64,000 bases of DNA, taken from Smittia aterrima. Taxonomy: Eukaryota > Arthropoda > Insecta > Diptera > Chironomidae. Shown piece by piece: positions 44,826 through 55,853 of this stretch. A program made the position numbers and the translations under genes. The notes beneath the pieces were generated by a model. The model saw only the letters and a list, made by a program, of their open reading frames with translations. It was not told the DNA's origin and did no database searches. The stretch is from assembly GCA_033063855.1 (NCBI GenBank), contig CP093831.1, positions 27,714,001 through 27,778,000 of the forward strand, given 5' to 3'. Numbering within the stretch: the stretch's first letter is position 1; each line of letters opens with the position of its first letter.

Positions 44826-46183
44826 TTAGTTTGTTGTTTGTAATAAAGTCAGCAGCGAATAAGTAAATTGCAGAATCTGAAATGAAACTTTGATTTCAAA
44901 AAGTTTTGTTCATTAATAAATGACCAAACCGTCAGTAATGTCTCATAGTCAACAGAATTGAAAATTCCATTGAAACCTTTCAATCGTTGAGCCATGATTA
45001 AGATCATGAGAAGATCTCTTTGATTTCTTGCATTCTGAGTGCACCATTCGACTTCGTAAATTGCTGAATTTAAGTTCTCAATGCAAATGTTAACTCGATT
45101 TCCCATCCAACAGAAGACGCAAAGTTGCACAACTACCAAACAAATAATCACGAACATCGTGATCGATGCAAAGACGTCAGAACTCAAAGTGTACAAGCAC
45201 ATGCAGATGATTGTTGCTGACATTGAAAATTCGATTAAGAAACTGAAACTTAAGATAGCTCGTGCTTCAGTCATCCATTCCATTACTCGATAGCTTCGTA
45301 AAACAGTTTTCTTCACTTGATCCTTGAGCGAATTTTCGTTGAATTCTTCATTGTGAAACATTTTCTTAACTTGAAGAGTCAAAGCGTCGATTTCCCAGCA
45401 CGAAAAGTTCATCAGCAGCAAAACGTATCCAGTGTAAAAATAAAAGGTTGCGCCTGCGAAATTTCCCATTATCATTTGTTGTAAGTACTGAATGAACCAC
45501 TTGGGTGTCAAGTAAGAGCCATTGGGAAAATAAACGAAAAAGAAGTTGTAGGGCAGCTGAAAGTCATTGACATGATTAATGAAAAAAACTGAAGTGGAAA
45601 TCAAAAAAGTGTAAAGAGTCATTGTCACTGCGCTGACGACAAAGATTTGAAATTCTTTCTTCATGTAATCAATCGAAAGTGACCAATCGTCGTCAGTCGA
45701 ACGAAGTTGCAATCTGAAAGAATTCATTGAAACTGTGAAATTAATTTGAAGTTTTCTTGCCTCTCTTTGACAATCTTATCAATCGTCGATTGAATTCTCG
45801 TTCGGAAAAGAACCAAAATGACCAAGTAACCAATAAGACGAATGACTTGAACTTTTAAAGATTTTCAAAATCAATTAATCATTAATCGCAATGAAATGTG
45901 CTTACGCAAGTATCCAGCGTTCTCCACTAAGTCAATCGTTGTCAGATTTTTCAATCCAGTCGCTAACAAGTAGCAACAAATCCCGATCAGAAAGTTTGCA
46001 TGACTTATTACAAGAATAATGAATCTGGAAAAAAATTAGTTACAATTACAAAATTCAATTTTTTTCGTTTTACAAATTATTAAATTTTCTGTTGTCATTG
46101 CGAGGATTCAGAAACTTCCAAACTATTTTAAGAACTTTAACAATTCGAGTTGCATGAACAGAAGGTCCTTCAACAAAATTCAT
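44826..46183 (-). CDS. Odorant receptor OR-17
   Basis: About 384 aa. Exons: 46183-46074, 46024-45906, 45851-45761, 45713-44930, 44876-44826. Intron 3 (47 nt) has a GC donor. Exon 1 starts MNFVEGPSVHATR. Exon 2 is of the longer 119-nt type with a VRKxx-LTTIDLVENAGYLRK ending, as in OR-5 and OR-9. Exon 4 has INHVNDFQLPYNFFFVYFPN then GSYLTPKW and a TM4-TM5 loop of HNEEFNENSLKDQVKK. YEVEWCTQ has Cys for Tyr. The final exon is ILQFTYSLLTLLQTTN. Confidence 0.87.
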
Positions 46184-46716
46184 TTTTGATCTCGCTTCTG
46201 ACTTTAACACAAACGATTCTGTTTTCACAGTCGAACTTTGAATGAGACTTTAAAGAAATTTCTGTTGAGTGAAATATTTATTGAGAAAGATTTTAAATAT
46301 TTAACATCGAACGGTTCTGATTACCTTGATTGAGTTCTGATTGTTTTCATCACAATGTTTGACATTTAATTTTGATTGTGTAAGTGCTCGAGAAGCTAAT
46401 TATGTCAATCGTTTATTCAATAATCTATTTCTCATTTCAAGTTTAAGAAAAAGAATTTAAAAATTCCAATCCAATTCGTCCTTTAGAGTGTTGTGTGTTG
46501 ACAATAGATGAAAAGCTTAAGTGGTTTGAAGTATTCATTCGTCAACTTTATTTTGTGATTAAACTCCTTGACGAATGATCAAATTATTGAAGATTAGTGA
46601 CCATCTATGCCATAATTGTTGATAAACATTCTCGTTTCCAATTGGAACAAATGTCGAGACTTCGAGCGATGGATCCACAATTAAAATCATTCTTTTGCAC
46701 AAACATTTCAAGAACT
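46184..46716 (-). other. Intergenic between OR-17 and OR-18
   Basis: Diverged promoter block at about 46213-46250 (TTTTCACAGTCGAACTTTGA). The rest is AT-rich and only loosely similar to other spacers (CGAGAAGCTAATTATGTCAA; ATTCAATAATCTATTTCTC, the latter also near 61205). No gene is seen. Confidence 0.45.
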
Positions 46717-48068
46717 TTAGTTTGTCGTTTGTAGCAACGTCAAGAGCGAGTAAGTAAATTGCAGAATCTAAAATGAAAATGGTAAATTGAAAATATTAAA
46801 CTAAAAAATGATCAAACCGTTTGCAGCGTTTCAAAGTCAACAGAGTTGAAGATTCCATTGAAACCTTCCAATCGCTGAGCCATGATTAAGATCTTGAGAA
46901 GATCTTTTCGGTTTCTGGCATTTTGCGTGTACCATTCGACTTCGTAGATCGCTGAAGTTAAGTTCTCGATGCAAACGTTAACGCGATTTCCCATCCAACA
47001 GAAAACTGAGAGTTGTGCAAATACAATGCAAATCATCAGGAACATTAAAAACGATTCAAATTTAGAAGCGCTTAAAGCGTACAAGCACATGCAGAAGACC
47101 AATGCTGACATTGAAAAATCGATGAAGAAACTGAATCTTAAAATCGCTTGAGCTTCGTTCATCCAATCCATGACTCGATAGCTTCGTAAGATTGTTTTCT
47201 TCACTTGCTCGTTGATCAAATTTTCATTCAATTCTTCACATTGAAAGATTTTCTTAACTTGAAGAGTCAAAGCGTCGATTTCCCAGCAAGAAAAGTTCAT
47301 CAGCAACAAAGTGAATCCAGAATAAAAGTAAATGAGAGCGGCAGCGGAATTTGCCATGATCGCTTGTTGAATGTAGTGAATGAACCATTTCGGAGTCATG
47401 AAGGAGTCGAATGGCAAATAAACGAAATAGAAGCTGCAGGGCAACTGGTAGTCATTCATATTTTTGACAAAAAAAATTGAAAAGACGACCACACCAAAAC
47501 TAAGAATCATCATAACTGCGCTGACGACTAAGTTTCGAAATTCTTTCTTCATGTAATCAATCGAAAGCGACCAATCGTCGTCAGTTGAACGAAGTTGCAA
47601 TCTAAAAGAATTCAATGAAAGTAAGAAATTAAATTTGAACTTTTCTTGCCTTTCTTCGACAATCTTATCCATCATCCTTTGAATTCTCTCTCGTGAAAGA
47701 AACAAAATCGTCATGTAACCAAGATGGCGAATGATTTGAACTTTGGTAAAATAAAAATTAGATAAAATTTCCTCAAATTAAAATTTTCTTACGCAAAATT
47801 CCAATGTTCTCCACCAACTCGATCGCTGGTAGGTCTTCAGACATTAGCAAGTACGAGCTGATTGCTACCACAAAGTATGCATGAACAATGACATTTAGAA
47901 TGAAGCTAAAAAAAATTTTTTGTCACAATTAATAATTTTAAAAGTGTAATGATTTTACAAATTATTCCATTTTCCTTCTGCGTTGCGAGGATTCAGAAAC
48001 TTCCAAAATATTCCAACAACTTTTGCAATTCGAGTTGCATGAACGGAAGGTCCTTCGATGAATTTCAT
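46717..48068 (-). CDS. Odorant receptor OR-18
   Basis: About 382 aa. Exons: 48068-47959, 47905-47793, 47740-47650, 47601-46818, 46767-46717. Intron 3 (48 nt) has a GC donor and no in-frame stop, so exons 3 and 4 read as one ORF from SRERIQRMMDKIVEERQ into RLQLRSTDDDW. Exon 4 has FFVKNMNDYQLPCSFYFVYL (Cys after LP) and a TM4-TM5 loop QCEELNENLINEQVKK. TM5-6 has LYALSASKFESFLMF, akin to OR-13. The end of exon 4 is ETLQTV. Confidence 0.87.
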
Positions 48069-48923
48069 TTCTGTTTTTCCTGAAAAACTTTTTCCGTGTA
48101 ACTTAGCTCACTGTCAATCGGCGAATGAGAGCTGACATAAAATCTATCACAAAAGCAAGTTTTTTAAATAAAATATTTAAGGACACAATTAGATTGCACA
48201 GAGATTGTCTCCCTCACACGGCCTGCGACACCTGTAACTAGTTTGCACGAAGGGACATAATGTCTTGGACATTAATTTTTCCAGTCCTCGGCTTACAACA
48301 CCCTTCATTATATTCGCTCAGGCAATGTCTAAAATATTTAACCTGTAGAGCTGGACAGTACTTCAAACGTTATACGATGCAACTGCAGTGTCAAGACTGT
48401 TATTAAAATAAATTATTTATTAGGAAAGCATTTTCCTTTGAAACTAGGTCACTCTGACGTTCTCGATCAAGGTGGAAATGCCGATTTTTCTAACAAGACT
48501 CATTTAAAAATTCATTCTTCATACTTTGTTTGTGTCTTTGCACACGTGCTTTCATTTATTCAAGGACAAAAATACAATTTTAACTTTTAAATTAAATGCT
48601 TCTCATGCTCACAAATAAAACTGAAGAGGAGAGCAAGTGAAACGAATAAATGAGCAAGATACGTGAAATGACGCTGACAACATTATTCAAATAATTAATC
48701 CCTGTAAGAATTCAATAAAAGTAAGAATAAAATATTATTTCTCATTCCAATTTTGATACAAGACTTGGAAAAGCTTTGATGAAAATTGGCGGGAATATGA
48801 GAAGCGCGATAATAAAAATAAAATTTGTCTTTTTTTGTCAGACCGTCGCATGTTTGACCAAACGGAAATTGCTTAAAATTTCAAGATTTGTGTTGAATGA
48901 ATTTTGTTCGAAATAATTTTCTT
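48069..48923 (-). repeat. Promoter block, spacer and UPF0235-upstream scrap
   Basis: Promoter block at 48098-48130, spacer at 48320-48560 (CTGACGTTCTCGATCAAGGT, as upstream of OR-14), and 48800-48920 carries the GTCTTTTTTTGTCAGACCGT scrap that elsewhere precedes UPF0235 sequence. No gene is seen. Confidence 0.5.
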
Positions 48924-49100
48924 AACAGCAGCGTCTCATAGTCAACAGAGTTGAAGACTCCATTAAAACCTTTCAATCGTTGAGCCATGATTAAGATCAA
49001 GAGATGATCTCTTCGGTTTCTGGAATATTGCGTAAACCATTCGACTTCGTAGACTGCTGAAGTTAAGTTCTCGATGCTAACGTTAACACGATTTGTCATC
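48924..49100 (-). pseudogene. Odorant receptor exon 4 3' fragment
   Basis: Reads NRVNVSIENLTSAVYEVEW then FTQYSRNRRDHLLILIMAQ, KGFNGVFNSVDYETLL, without TM1-TM6 or exon 5. The 5' break at about 49100 leads directly into the LINE endonuclease fragment, so the receptor may have been cut by that insertion or a linked deletion. Confidence 0.85.
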
Positions 49101-49129
49101 TTCAACAATGTTTATCTACCGCCACATAA

Positions 49130-49380
49130 TGGCCGAAAAATTACATTAGGATTGCTAGCGACTTTAATGCACAAATTGCTAGAGACGCAGCGTTCAAACC
49201 AACAATTGAGACTAATAAATTTTGCTGCCGCAAACAGAATGGTGATTGCCTCAACTTGCTTTAGTCATAAAAAATGTACACAAATTCACCTAGAAATCAC
49301 CGCAGGAAGGAAAAAAGTACAAATTGACCACCTGATGATTGATGTATTGGACGTAATGGACGTAAAATATTTTTTCCTAC
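49130..49380 (+). pseudogene. Degenerate LINE endonuclease fragment
   Basis: The + strand frame reads LRLINFAAANRMVIASTCF, then SHKKCTQIHLE and KVQIDHLMID, the signature of the AP-endonuclease domain of non-LTR retrotransposons. The upstream part (FNAQIARDAAFKPTIET) is in another frame. The longest open stretch is 106 codons (49074-49394). No other LINE domain nearby. Confidence 0.75.
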
Positions 49381-49754
49381 ATTTGTTGACCTAGACAATG
49401 TCCACCACATGAACCTGTTGAGCTAGACATATTTCAAACGTTGGACGATGCAATATTTTCAATAATTTTTTAAAATAAATTATTCATTGAAATGTATCAT
49501 TTATTATGAGAAAGCATTTGTCTTTGAAAATATGTCGATGCGACATTGACGAAGGAAAATGCACATTTTTCCAATCGATATAAATATTAGCTTGAAGGGT
49601 AACGAAGTTCATTTTGTAATTAATTTTTCATGCTTTTGTTTGTGTCTTTGCACACGTGCCATTATTTATTCAATTATAAAATGAAAATTATGAAAAGAAA
49701 GATTTATAAAATTCTCTCACTAAGCTCACAAAGTGTCTCGATAATGAAGTAACT
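49381..49754 (-). repeat. Spacer block
   Basis: Standard order: GACCTAGACAATGTCC, ACCTGTTGAGCTAGACATAT, CAATCGATATAAATATTAGC, CACACGTGCCATTATTTATT. It runs up to the OR-19 stop. No gene is seen. Confidence 0.6.
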
Positions 49755-51120
49755 TTAGTTTGTCGTTTGTAGGAAAGTCAAAAGCGTGTAAGTGAATTGC
49801 AGGACCTGAAATGAAAATATTAAATTGAAGAATATTAAGCTTAAAAATGATCAAACCTTCAGCAGCGTTTGCAAGTCAACAGAGTTAAAGATTCCATTGA
49901 AACCTTTCAATCGTTGAGCCATGATTAAGATCATTAAATGATCTCTTTGATTTCTCGAGTTCTGAGTGAACCATTTGACTTCGTAGACAGCTGAAGTTAA
50001 GTTCTCAATGCGAATGTTAACGCGATTTCCCATCCAACAGAAAATTGAGAGCTGCACAACCACCAAGGAAACCATCAAAAACATCGAGGTCGATTGAATT
50101 GAATCAGAGTTTAGAGTGTACAAGCTCATGCATAAAATTATTGCTGCTAACGAAAAATCGATTAGGAAACTGAATCTTAAAATCGATTGAGCTTCGTTTA
50201 TCCAATCGATGACTCGATAGCTTCGTAAAATTGTTTTCTTCACTTGTTCCTTGATCAAATTGTCTTCAGATCCTTTCAGAAACAATTTCTTAACTTGAAG
50301 AGTCAAAGCGTCGATTTCAAAACATGAAAAATTCATGAGCAGCAGAGCGAAGCCAGTGTAAAAGTAAAAGAGAGCAGAAGTGGAATTTCCCATTATCGCT
50401 TGTTGAATGTAATGAATGAACCACTTCAGAGTCAAGAAAGAGTCGAACGGCAAGTAAACGAAATAGAAGTTTAAGGGCAACTGATACTGATTGATATTGT
50501 CAACGAGAAAAGGTGAAAAGATGAGGACGATAAAACTAAGAATCAACATCACTGCAGCCACGACCGAGATTTTAAATTCTTTCTTCATGTAATCAATCGA
50601 GAGCGACCAATCGTCGTCAGTCGAACGAAGTTGCAATCTGAAAAAATTCAATGAATGTTGAAAATTGAATTTGAATATTTCATTTCTTGCCTTTCTTCGA
50701 CAATCTTATCCATCGCTCTTTGAATTCTCTCTCGTGAAAGAGTCAGAATGACTAAATAACCCGAGTGTCGAATGATTTGAACTTTAAATTATAAAAATAA
50801 ATAATTTGAAACGTAATCGATGAATAAAACACTTCTTACGAAAATATCCAGCGTTCTCCATCATGTCGAATGTTGTTAGATTTTCTGTGAGTAGTACGTA
50901 GGAACTGACAGCGATCAGGAAGTATGCATGAGCTGTGGCATTAAGAATGAAGCTACAGAATAAAAAATGGTAGATAAAAAACAAATATTTTTGAATTCTA
51001 AAGATTTTACAAAATATTTGATTTTCTTCCATCGTTGAGGGGATTAAGAAATTTCCACACAATTTTCAGAACTTTAATCAATCGAGTTGCATGAACAGAA
51101 GGTCCTTCGATGATTTTCAT
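49755..51120 (-). CDS. Odorant receptor OR-19
   Basis: About 381 aa. Exons: 51120-51011, 50952-50840, 50781-50691, 50637-49857, 49805-49755. Intron 3 (53 nt) has a GC donor. Exon 5 begins GTC (VLQFTYTLLTFLQTTN), preceded by AAG at the end of exon 4; fusing these would give the Lys-Val junction of the intronless OR-13, -22 and -23. Exon 4 has DNINQYQLPLNFYFVYLPFD, LTLKWFIHYIQ, FEID, and GNRVNIRIENL, shared with OR-23. The promoter block is at 51149-51185. Confidence 0.87.
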
Positions 51121-51448
51121 TTGAGTTTTTTTTTCTTTTTTACGTTTAACTTGGCTCACTGTCAGACAACGACTGATAGTTTAAAATGGATTTTATGGAA
51201 AGCAAGCTTTTTCGAAATGAAATATTTAGATATTCCTTCATTATAAATTTTAATGCACTTTAAAGGACTTAGAAAAATTTGAATTTTAAACGTTGAAACT
51301 GGAGGGAAATTTTATGCTAATAAAAATAATAAAATTATTCTTTTCTTGTCAGACTGTCGCGGCATGAAGCGCTTTCTAATGAATTTTTGTTTTGATGAAT
51401 TTAGTTCGTAATATTATTCTTAATCAAACGAAAGTCTCGCGAATTGAA
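51121..51448 (+). promoter_or_regulatory. Divergent region between OR-19 and the UPF0235 gene
   Basis: Holds the OR-19 promoter block (51149-51185, - strand) and the UPF0235 upstream region (TTCTTTTCTTGTCAGACTGT, 51330-51357; GCATGAAGCGCTTTCTAATG). Scraps like the latter recur at about 14280, 16480, 34970, 37280, 38850 and 48830. Transcription starts are not defined. Confidence 0.45.
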
Positions 51449-51878
51449 ATGGCTCCTAAATCTTCTAAAGCTGCAAAGGAGTCCAAAGAGAAATTGGAAT
51501 CACAGCAACCGAAAGCAATCAACGTCGACAAATCTGGAAATTTTGCAATCAAAGTTTTGGGTGAATTTGTTTGTCAACAAAACAATATTTTAATCGAAAC
51601 ATTTCTTCAAATTTTTAGCTAAGCCAGGAAGCAAAGAAAATGGAATAACTGGAATGACAGAAGAAGGACTCGAAGTGAAAATTGCTGCTCCTCCAGTTGA
51701 TGGCGAAGCCAACACAGAATTGATCTCTTATTTGTCAAAGCTTTTCGGATTAAGAAAGAGCGATCTCAGCTTAGATCGCGGATCAAGAAGTCGAACGAAG
51801 ATGGTCATTGTGTCGAAGGATTCTAAAATAAGTTTGGAGAAGCTGAATGAAATAATTGGCGAGAATATTGGAAAATAA
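51449..51878 (+). CDS. UPF0235 (DUF167, C15orf40-like) protein
   Basis: Two exons, 51449-51560 and 51619-51878, joined in the codon for Ala in VLAKPGSKENGITGMTEEG; 123 aa, usual for the animal family. The Lys/Ser/Glu-rich N-terminus (MAPKSSKAAKESKEKLESQ) is followed by the compact DUF167 fold: KPGSKEN, VKIAAPPVDGEANTELISYL, the LFGLRKSDLSL helix region, and SRTKMVIV. The function is not established; the family is small, conserved and found in bacteria as well as eukaryotes. The intron and array-matched base use argue against contamination. It is the only non-chemoreceptor gene clearly intact here. Confidence 0.9.
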
Positions 51879-52114
51879 TTTATTTTTCTATCTCAATTTA
51901 AAAACAAAAGACTTGAAATGAATTAAACTGAAAATATTTAATAATAAAAGAATGTGGAAATAAACAATTTGTTATAAATCTCACACGTTCTGAATTTCAA
52001 TTTATTTTACCATCGAATTTGGTGTAACAATGCCTTCGTCGTCAATATTCCCAAAATTAATAATTGAATTAAAATTGATTGAGAATTTAAAATCATAATC
52101 GTTTAGGTGAAACT
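51879..52114 (+). other. UPF0235 3' flank
   Basis: An AATAAAAG at about 51942 may be the polyadenylation signal. The remaining sequence up to OR-20 is AT-rich without a gene. Confidence 0.45.
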
Positions 52115-53618
52115 TTAGTTTGTTGTTCGTAACAAAGTCAACAGCGAGTAAGTGAATTGCAGAATCTGAAATAAAAATCTTGAGATAAAATATTTACAGT
52201 GACCTGCTCAATTTGGTGAAGAGGTAATTCGGGGGAATCAGGATTGCGCTAAAGGGAGTCAAGATTTTTTGCCTCGAATTGGGCCGAAGATAGAATGTTT
52301 GGTATACCTCTTCACCAAATTGAGCAGGTCACTGTAATTGAATATTTATGATCAAACCTTCAGCAATGTCGTAAAGTCAACAGAGTTGAAGATTCCATTG
52401 AAACCTTCCAATCGCTGAGCCATGATGAAAATCATGAGATAATCTTTTCGGTTTCTGGCATTTTGCGTGTACCATTCGACTTCGTAGATCGATGAAGTTA
52501 AGTTCTCAATGCAAACGTTAACGCGATTTCCCATCCAACAGAAAATTGTGAGTTGAGAGAATACCATGCCAATCATAAAAAAAATCGTGAGCGATTCAAA
52601 TCCAGAAGTGCTTAAGGCGTGCGAGAACATACAGATGACTAATGCTGACATTGAAAATTCGATGAAAAAGCTAAATCTAAAAATTTCTCTGGCTTCGTTC
52701 ATCCAATCCATGACTCGACAGCTTCGCAAAATTGTTTTCTTCAATTGTTTCTTGACCGAATTGTTTTCAGTTTCTTTCAGAAAGATTTTCGTAACATGAA
52801 GAGTCAAAGCGTCGATTTCAAAACATGAAAAATTCAAAAGCAGCAAAGCGTAACCAGAATAAAAGTAAAAGATAAAAACTCCGAAAGTCGCCATTATCGC
52901 TTGTTGAATGTAATGAAGGAACCACTTTGGAGTCATGAAGGAGTCGAACGGCAAATAAACGAAATAGAAGTTGTAGGTCAACCGATAATCATTCACATTG
53001 TCAAAGAGAAAAGGCGAAGAGATGGGGACGATGTAACAAATCATCACTGTCACTGCACTTGCAACAAAGATTTTAAATTCTTTCTTCATGTAATCAATCG
53101 AGAGAGACCAATCGTCGTCAGTCGAACGAAGTTGCAATCTGTAATAATTTATTGAAAGTAAGAAAAATTATTTTTAAATTAAACTTCCTTGCCTCTCTTT
53201 GGCAATCTTATCGATCGCTTTTTGAATTCTAACTTGAAAAAAAAACAAGACCGCCAGGTATCCAAGATGACGAACGACTTGAACTTTGATTGAAAATTAA
53301 AGTTAGCTCCTCTCCTTTCCTCGAATTAAAATCTTCTTACGCAAAATTCCAATGTTCTCCAACAACTCGATCGATGTTAGCTTTTCAGAGACTATTAAGT
53401 AAGAGCCGACTGCGACCACATAGTACACGTGGATTAAGAAAAAAAGAATGAAGCTACAAAATAAAAATTCGTCACAAATAAATATTTTCACAAGTTTAAC
53501 GTTTTTACAAAATATTCCATTTTCCTTTGTCATTGCGAGGATTTAGCAACTTCCAAAAAAATCTAAGAACTTTGACGATTCGAGTTGCATGAACGGAAGG
53601 TCCTCCAATTATTTCCAT
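52115..53618 (-). CDS. Odorant receptor OR-20
   Basis: About 381 aa. Exons: 53618-53509, 53453-53341, 53283-53193, 53138-52358, 52165-52115. Intron 3 (54 nt) has a GC donor. Intron 4 (192 nt) contains a 138-bp inverted-repeat element. Exon 4 has NDYRLTYNFYFVYLPFD (as OR-14), FEID, LHVTKIF where others have LQVKKMF, KKTILRSCRVMDW (Cys for Tyr) and SHALSTSGFESLTIF, a diverged TM5-6 region. Exon 1 starts MEIIGGPSVHATR (Gly for Glu). Confidence 0.86.
52197..52334. mobile_element. Small TA-flanked inverted-repeat element in OR-20 intron 4
   Basis: 138 bp; ends CAGTGACCTGCTCAATTTGG and its exact inverse, between TA dinucleotides (52195-52196, 52335-52336). The centre (AAGATTTTTTGCCTCGAATT) matches the OR-12 intron element. 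MITE; the near-perfect termini suggest it is young. Confidence 0.85.
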
Positions 53619-54056
53619 TTCATGATTTTCGGTCTTACTCGGTTCACGCTCTATCGACGAATGAGAGTTTGAATTTAATTCAATCATGAAAACATATTTT
53701 TTAAATTAAATATTAATGAATAAAAATATTTTTTTCCGATACTGACCAAGACAATGATTTAATATTTCAAACGTTGAACAATTTTTGAAATAAATTATTC
53801 ATTGAAATTTAAATTGAATCATGGGAAGCGTTTTCATTTCAAAACAGGTCGATGCGACATTGAAGAAGGGAAATGCACGTTTTTCCAATCGATGAAAATA
53901 TTACTTTGAAGGCTTACAAAGTTCAATCAATAATTTATTTTCCATAACAAATCTCAACACGAGTCGTTACTCTTCAGTTAATACATTTAATAAATTCGAA
54001 ATTGTTTAAATGTCTCAATGAAAAGTTGAAGCGATATTTTGATTATTAGGGTAATT
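53619..54056 (-). repeat. Promoter block and spacer
   Basis: Promoter block at about 53636-53672 (CTATCGACGAATGAGAGTTT) and spacer at 53745-53990 (CAAAACAGGTCGATGCGACA; CGAGTCGTTACTC), almost the same as 32060-32280. No gene is seen. Confidence 0.55.
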
Positions 54057-55419
54057 TTAGTTGGTCGTTCGTAACAAAGCCAACAGCGAGTAAGTGAATT
54101 GCAGAATCTGAAATGAAAAAAGCTCGTTTAAAATGCCAGCAGCGAATAAAAAAATATTCAAACCGTAAGCAACGTTTGCCAGTCAACAGTGTAGAAGATT
54201 CCATTGAAGCTTTTCAATCGCTGAGCCATGATTAAGATCTTGAGAAGATCTTTTTGGTTTTCGGCTTTCTGAGTGTACCATTCGACTTCGTAGATCGCTG
54301 CAGTTAAGTTCTCAATGCAAACGGTCACGCGATTTCCCATCCAACATAAAACTGAGAGTGATACAATTGCAACAAAAATAAACACGAACATCGGGATCGA
54401 CTCAAGGATGTCAGAACTCAAAGTGAACAAGAACGTGCATAAGATTAATGCTGACATGGAAAAATCGATTAAAAAACTGAATCTTAAAAGCTTTCGCGCT
54501 TCGTTCATCCAATCCATGACTCGATAGCTTCGCAAAACTGTTTTCTTCACTTGATCCTTGATCAAATTTTCATTCAATTCTTTGTGAAACATTTTCTTAA
54601 CTTGAAGTGTCAAAGCATCGATTTCAAAACATGAAAAGTTCATCAGCAGCAAAACGTATCCATAATAAAAGAAAAAAATGGCTCCTGCAAAATTAACCAT
54701 AACAGCGATTTGAATGAATTGAAGGAACCACTCAGGAGTCATGAAAGCGCCGAATGGCAAATAAACAAAATAAAAGTTGTACGGCAACTGATACTGATTG
54801 ATATTGTCAACGAGAAAAGGTGAAAAGGCGAGGAGGTTAAAATTAAAAATCGCTATCACTGAGCTGACAACTGAGATTTTAAATTCTTTCTTCATGTAAT
54901 CAATAGAGAGAGACCAATCGTCGTCAGTCGAGCGAAGTTCAAGTCTGAAAGAAATCAATGAAAGTAAGAAATTTAATTTAAATTATTCTCACCTTTCTTG
55001 ACAAATTTTATCGATCGCCGATCGAATCCTCTTTCGCAAAAGAACCAAAATTACCAAGTAACCGAAATGGCGAAGGACTTGAACTTCAAATTTAAAAGTT
55101 AGCACGTAAACGACTAGTGGCATTGAAAGCTTCTTACGAAAATATCCAGCGTTCTCCACCAACTCAACCGGCGTTAGTTTCGTTAATCCAGCTACAACGT
55201 ATGATCCAATTCCGATCAGAAAATTGCCTTGAGTTATGGCAACTAAGATGAAGCTGAAAGGAAAAACTTTTATTTAGTTCAGAAATTTTAATTTTTTTTT
55301 TGGTTTTACAAAATATTCCATTTTCCTTCATCATTGAAAGGATGCAAAAATTTCCATACAATTCCGAAAACTTTGCTCATTCGAGTTGCATGAACTGAAG
55401 GACCTTCGAGGAATTCCAT
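54057..55419 (-). CDS. Odorant receptor OR-21
   Basis: About 382 aa. Exons: 55419-55310, 55253-55138, 55083-54993, 54944-54164, 54107-54057. Intron 3 (48 nt) has a GT donor. Nearly the same protein as OR-1 across exon 4: FNFNLLAFSPFLVDNINQYQ, AFMTPEWFLQFIQIAVM, and the LFTLSSDILESIPMF segment. Exon 2 is one codon shorter than in OR-16 (VNETNAG region). Its short intron 1 (55254-55309) is the unoccupied counterpart of the element A site in OR-16. Confidence 0.88.
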
Positions 55420-55853
55420 TTTTATCTCGTTCTTTGTTTTCAAAAAAATGTTTCAACTAGGCTCACTGTCTAAAGACGAATGGGAAGTTCACATAAAATT
55501 TTGTGAAGAAATTTTTAATTTTGTTTAAATAATAATGAAAAAAAAACTTCATCGAGTAGGAGGAAGTAGATTATTTCAATCGATGACAATTGACGATTTA
55601 AAAATTTCTCATTTCAATTTTAAATTGAATCATGGGAAGCGTTTTCATTTCATGATGCGACATTGAAGAAGGGAAATGCACGTTTTTCCAATCGATGACA
55701 AATTTACTTTGAAGGCTTAAAGTTCAATCAATAATTTATTCCATAACAAATCTCAACACGAGTCGTTACTCTTCGTTAATACATTTAATAAATTCGAAAT
55801 TGTTTAAATGTCTCAATGAAAAGTTCAAGTTTTATTTTTATTTTCAAAGAACT
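55420..55853 (-). repeat. Promoter block and shortened spacer
   Basis: Promoter block at 55456-55490 (CTCACTGTCTAAAGACGAAT) and a spacer at 55615-55800 with internal deletions relative to 53800-53990. No gene is seen. Confidence 0.55.

Noticed and set aside
51449..51878. UPF0235 gene as bacterial contamination
   Set aside because: It has a 58-nt intron with GT-AG ends, and fragments of the same gene occur elsewhere in the array.
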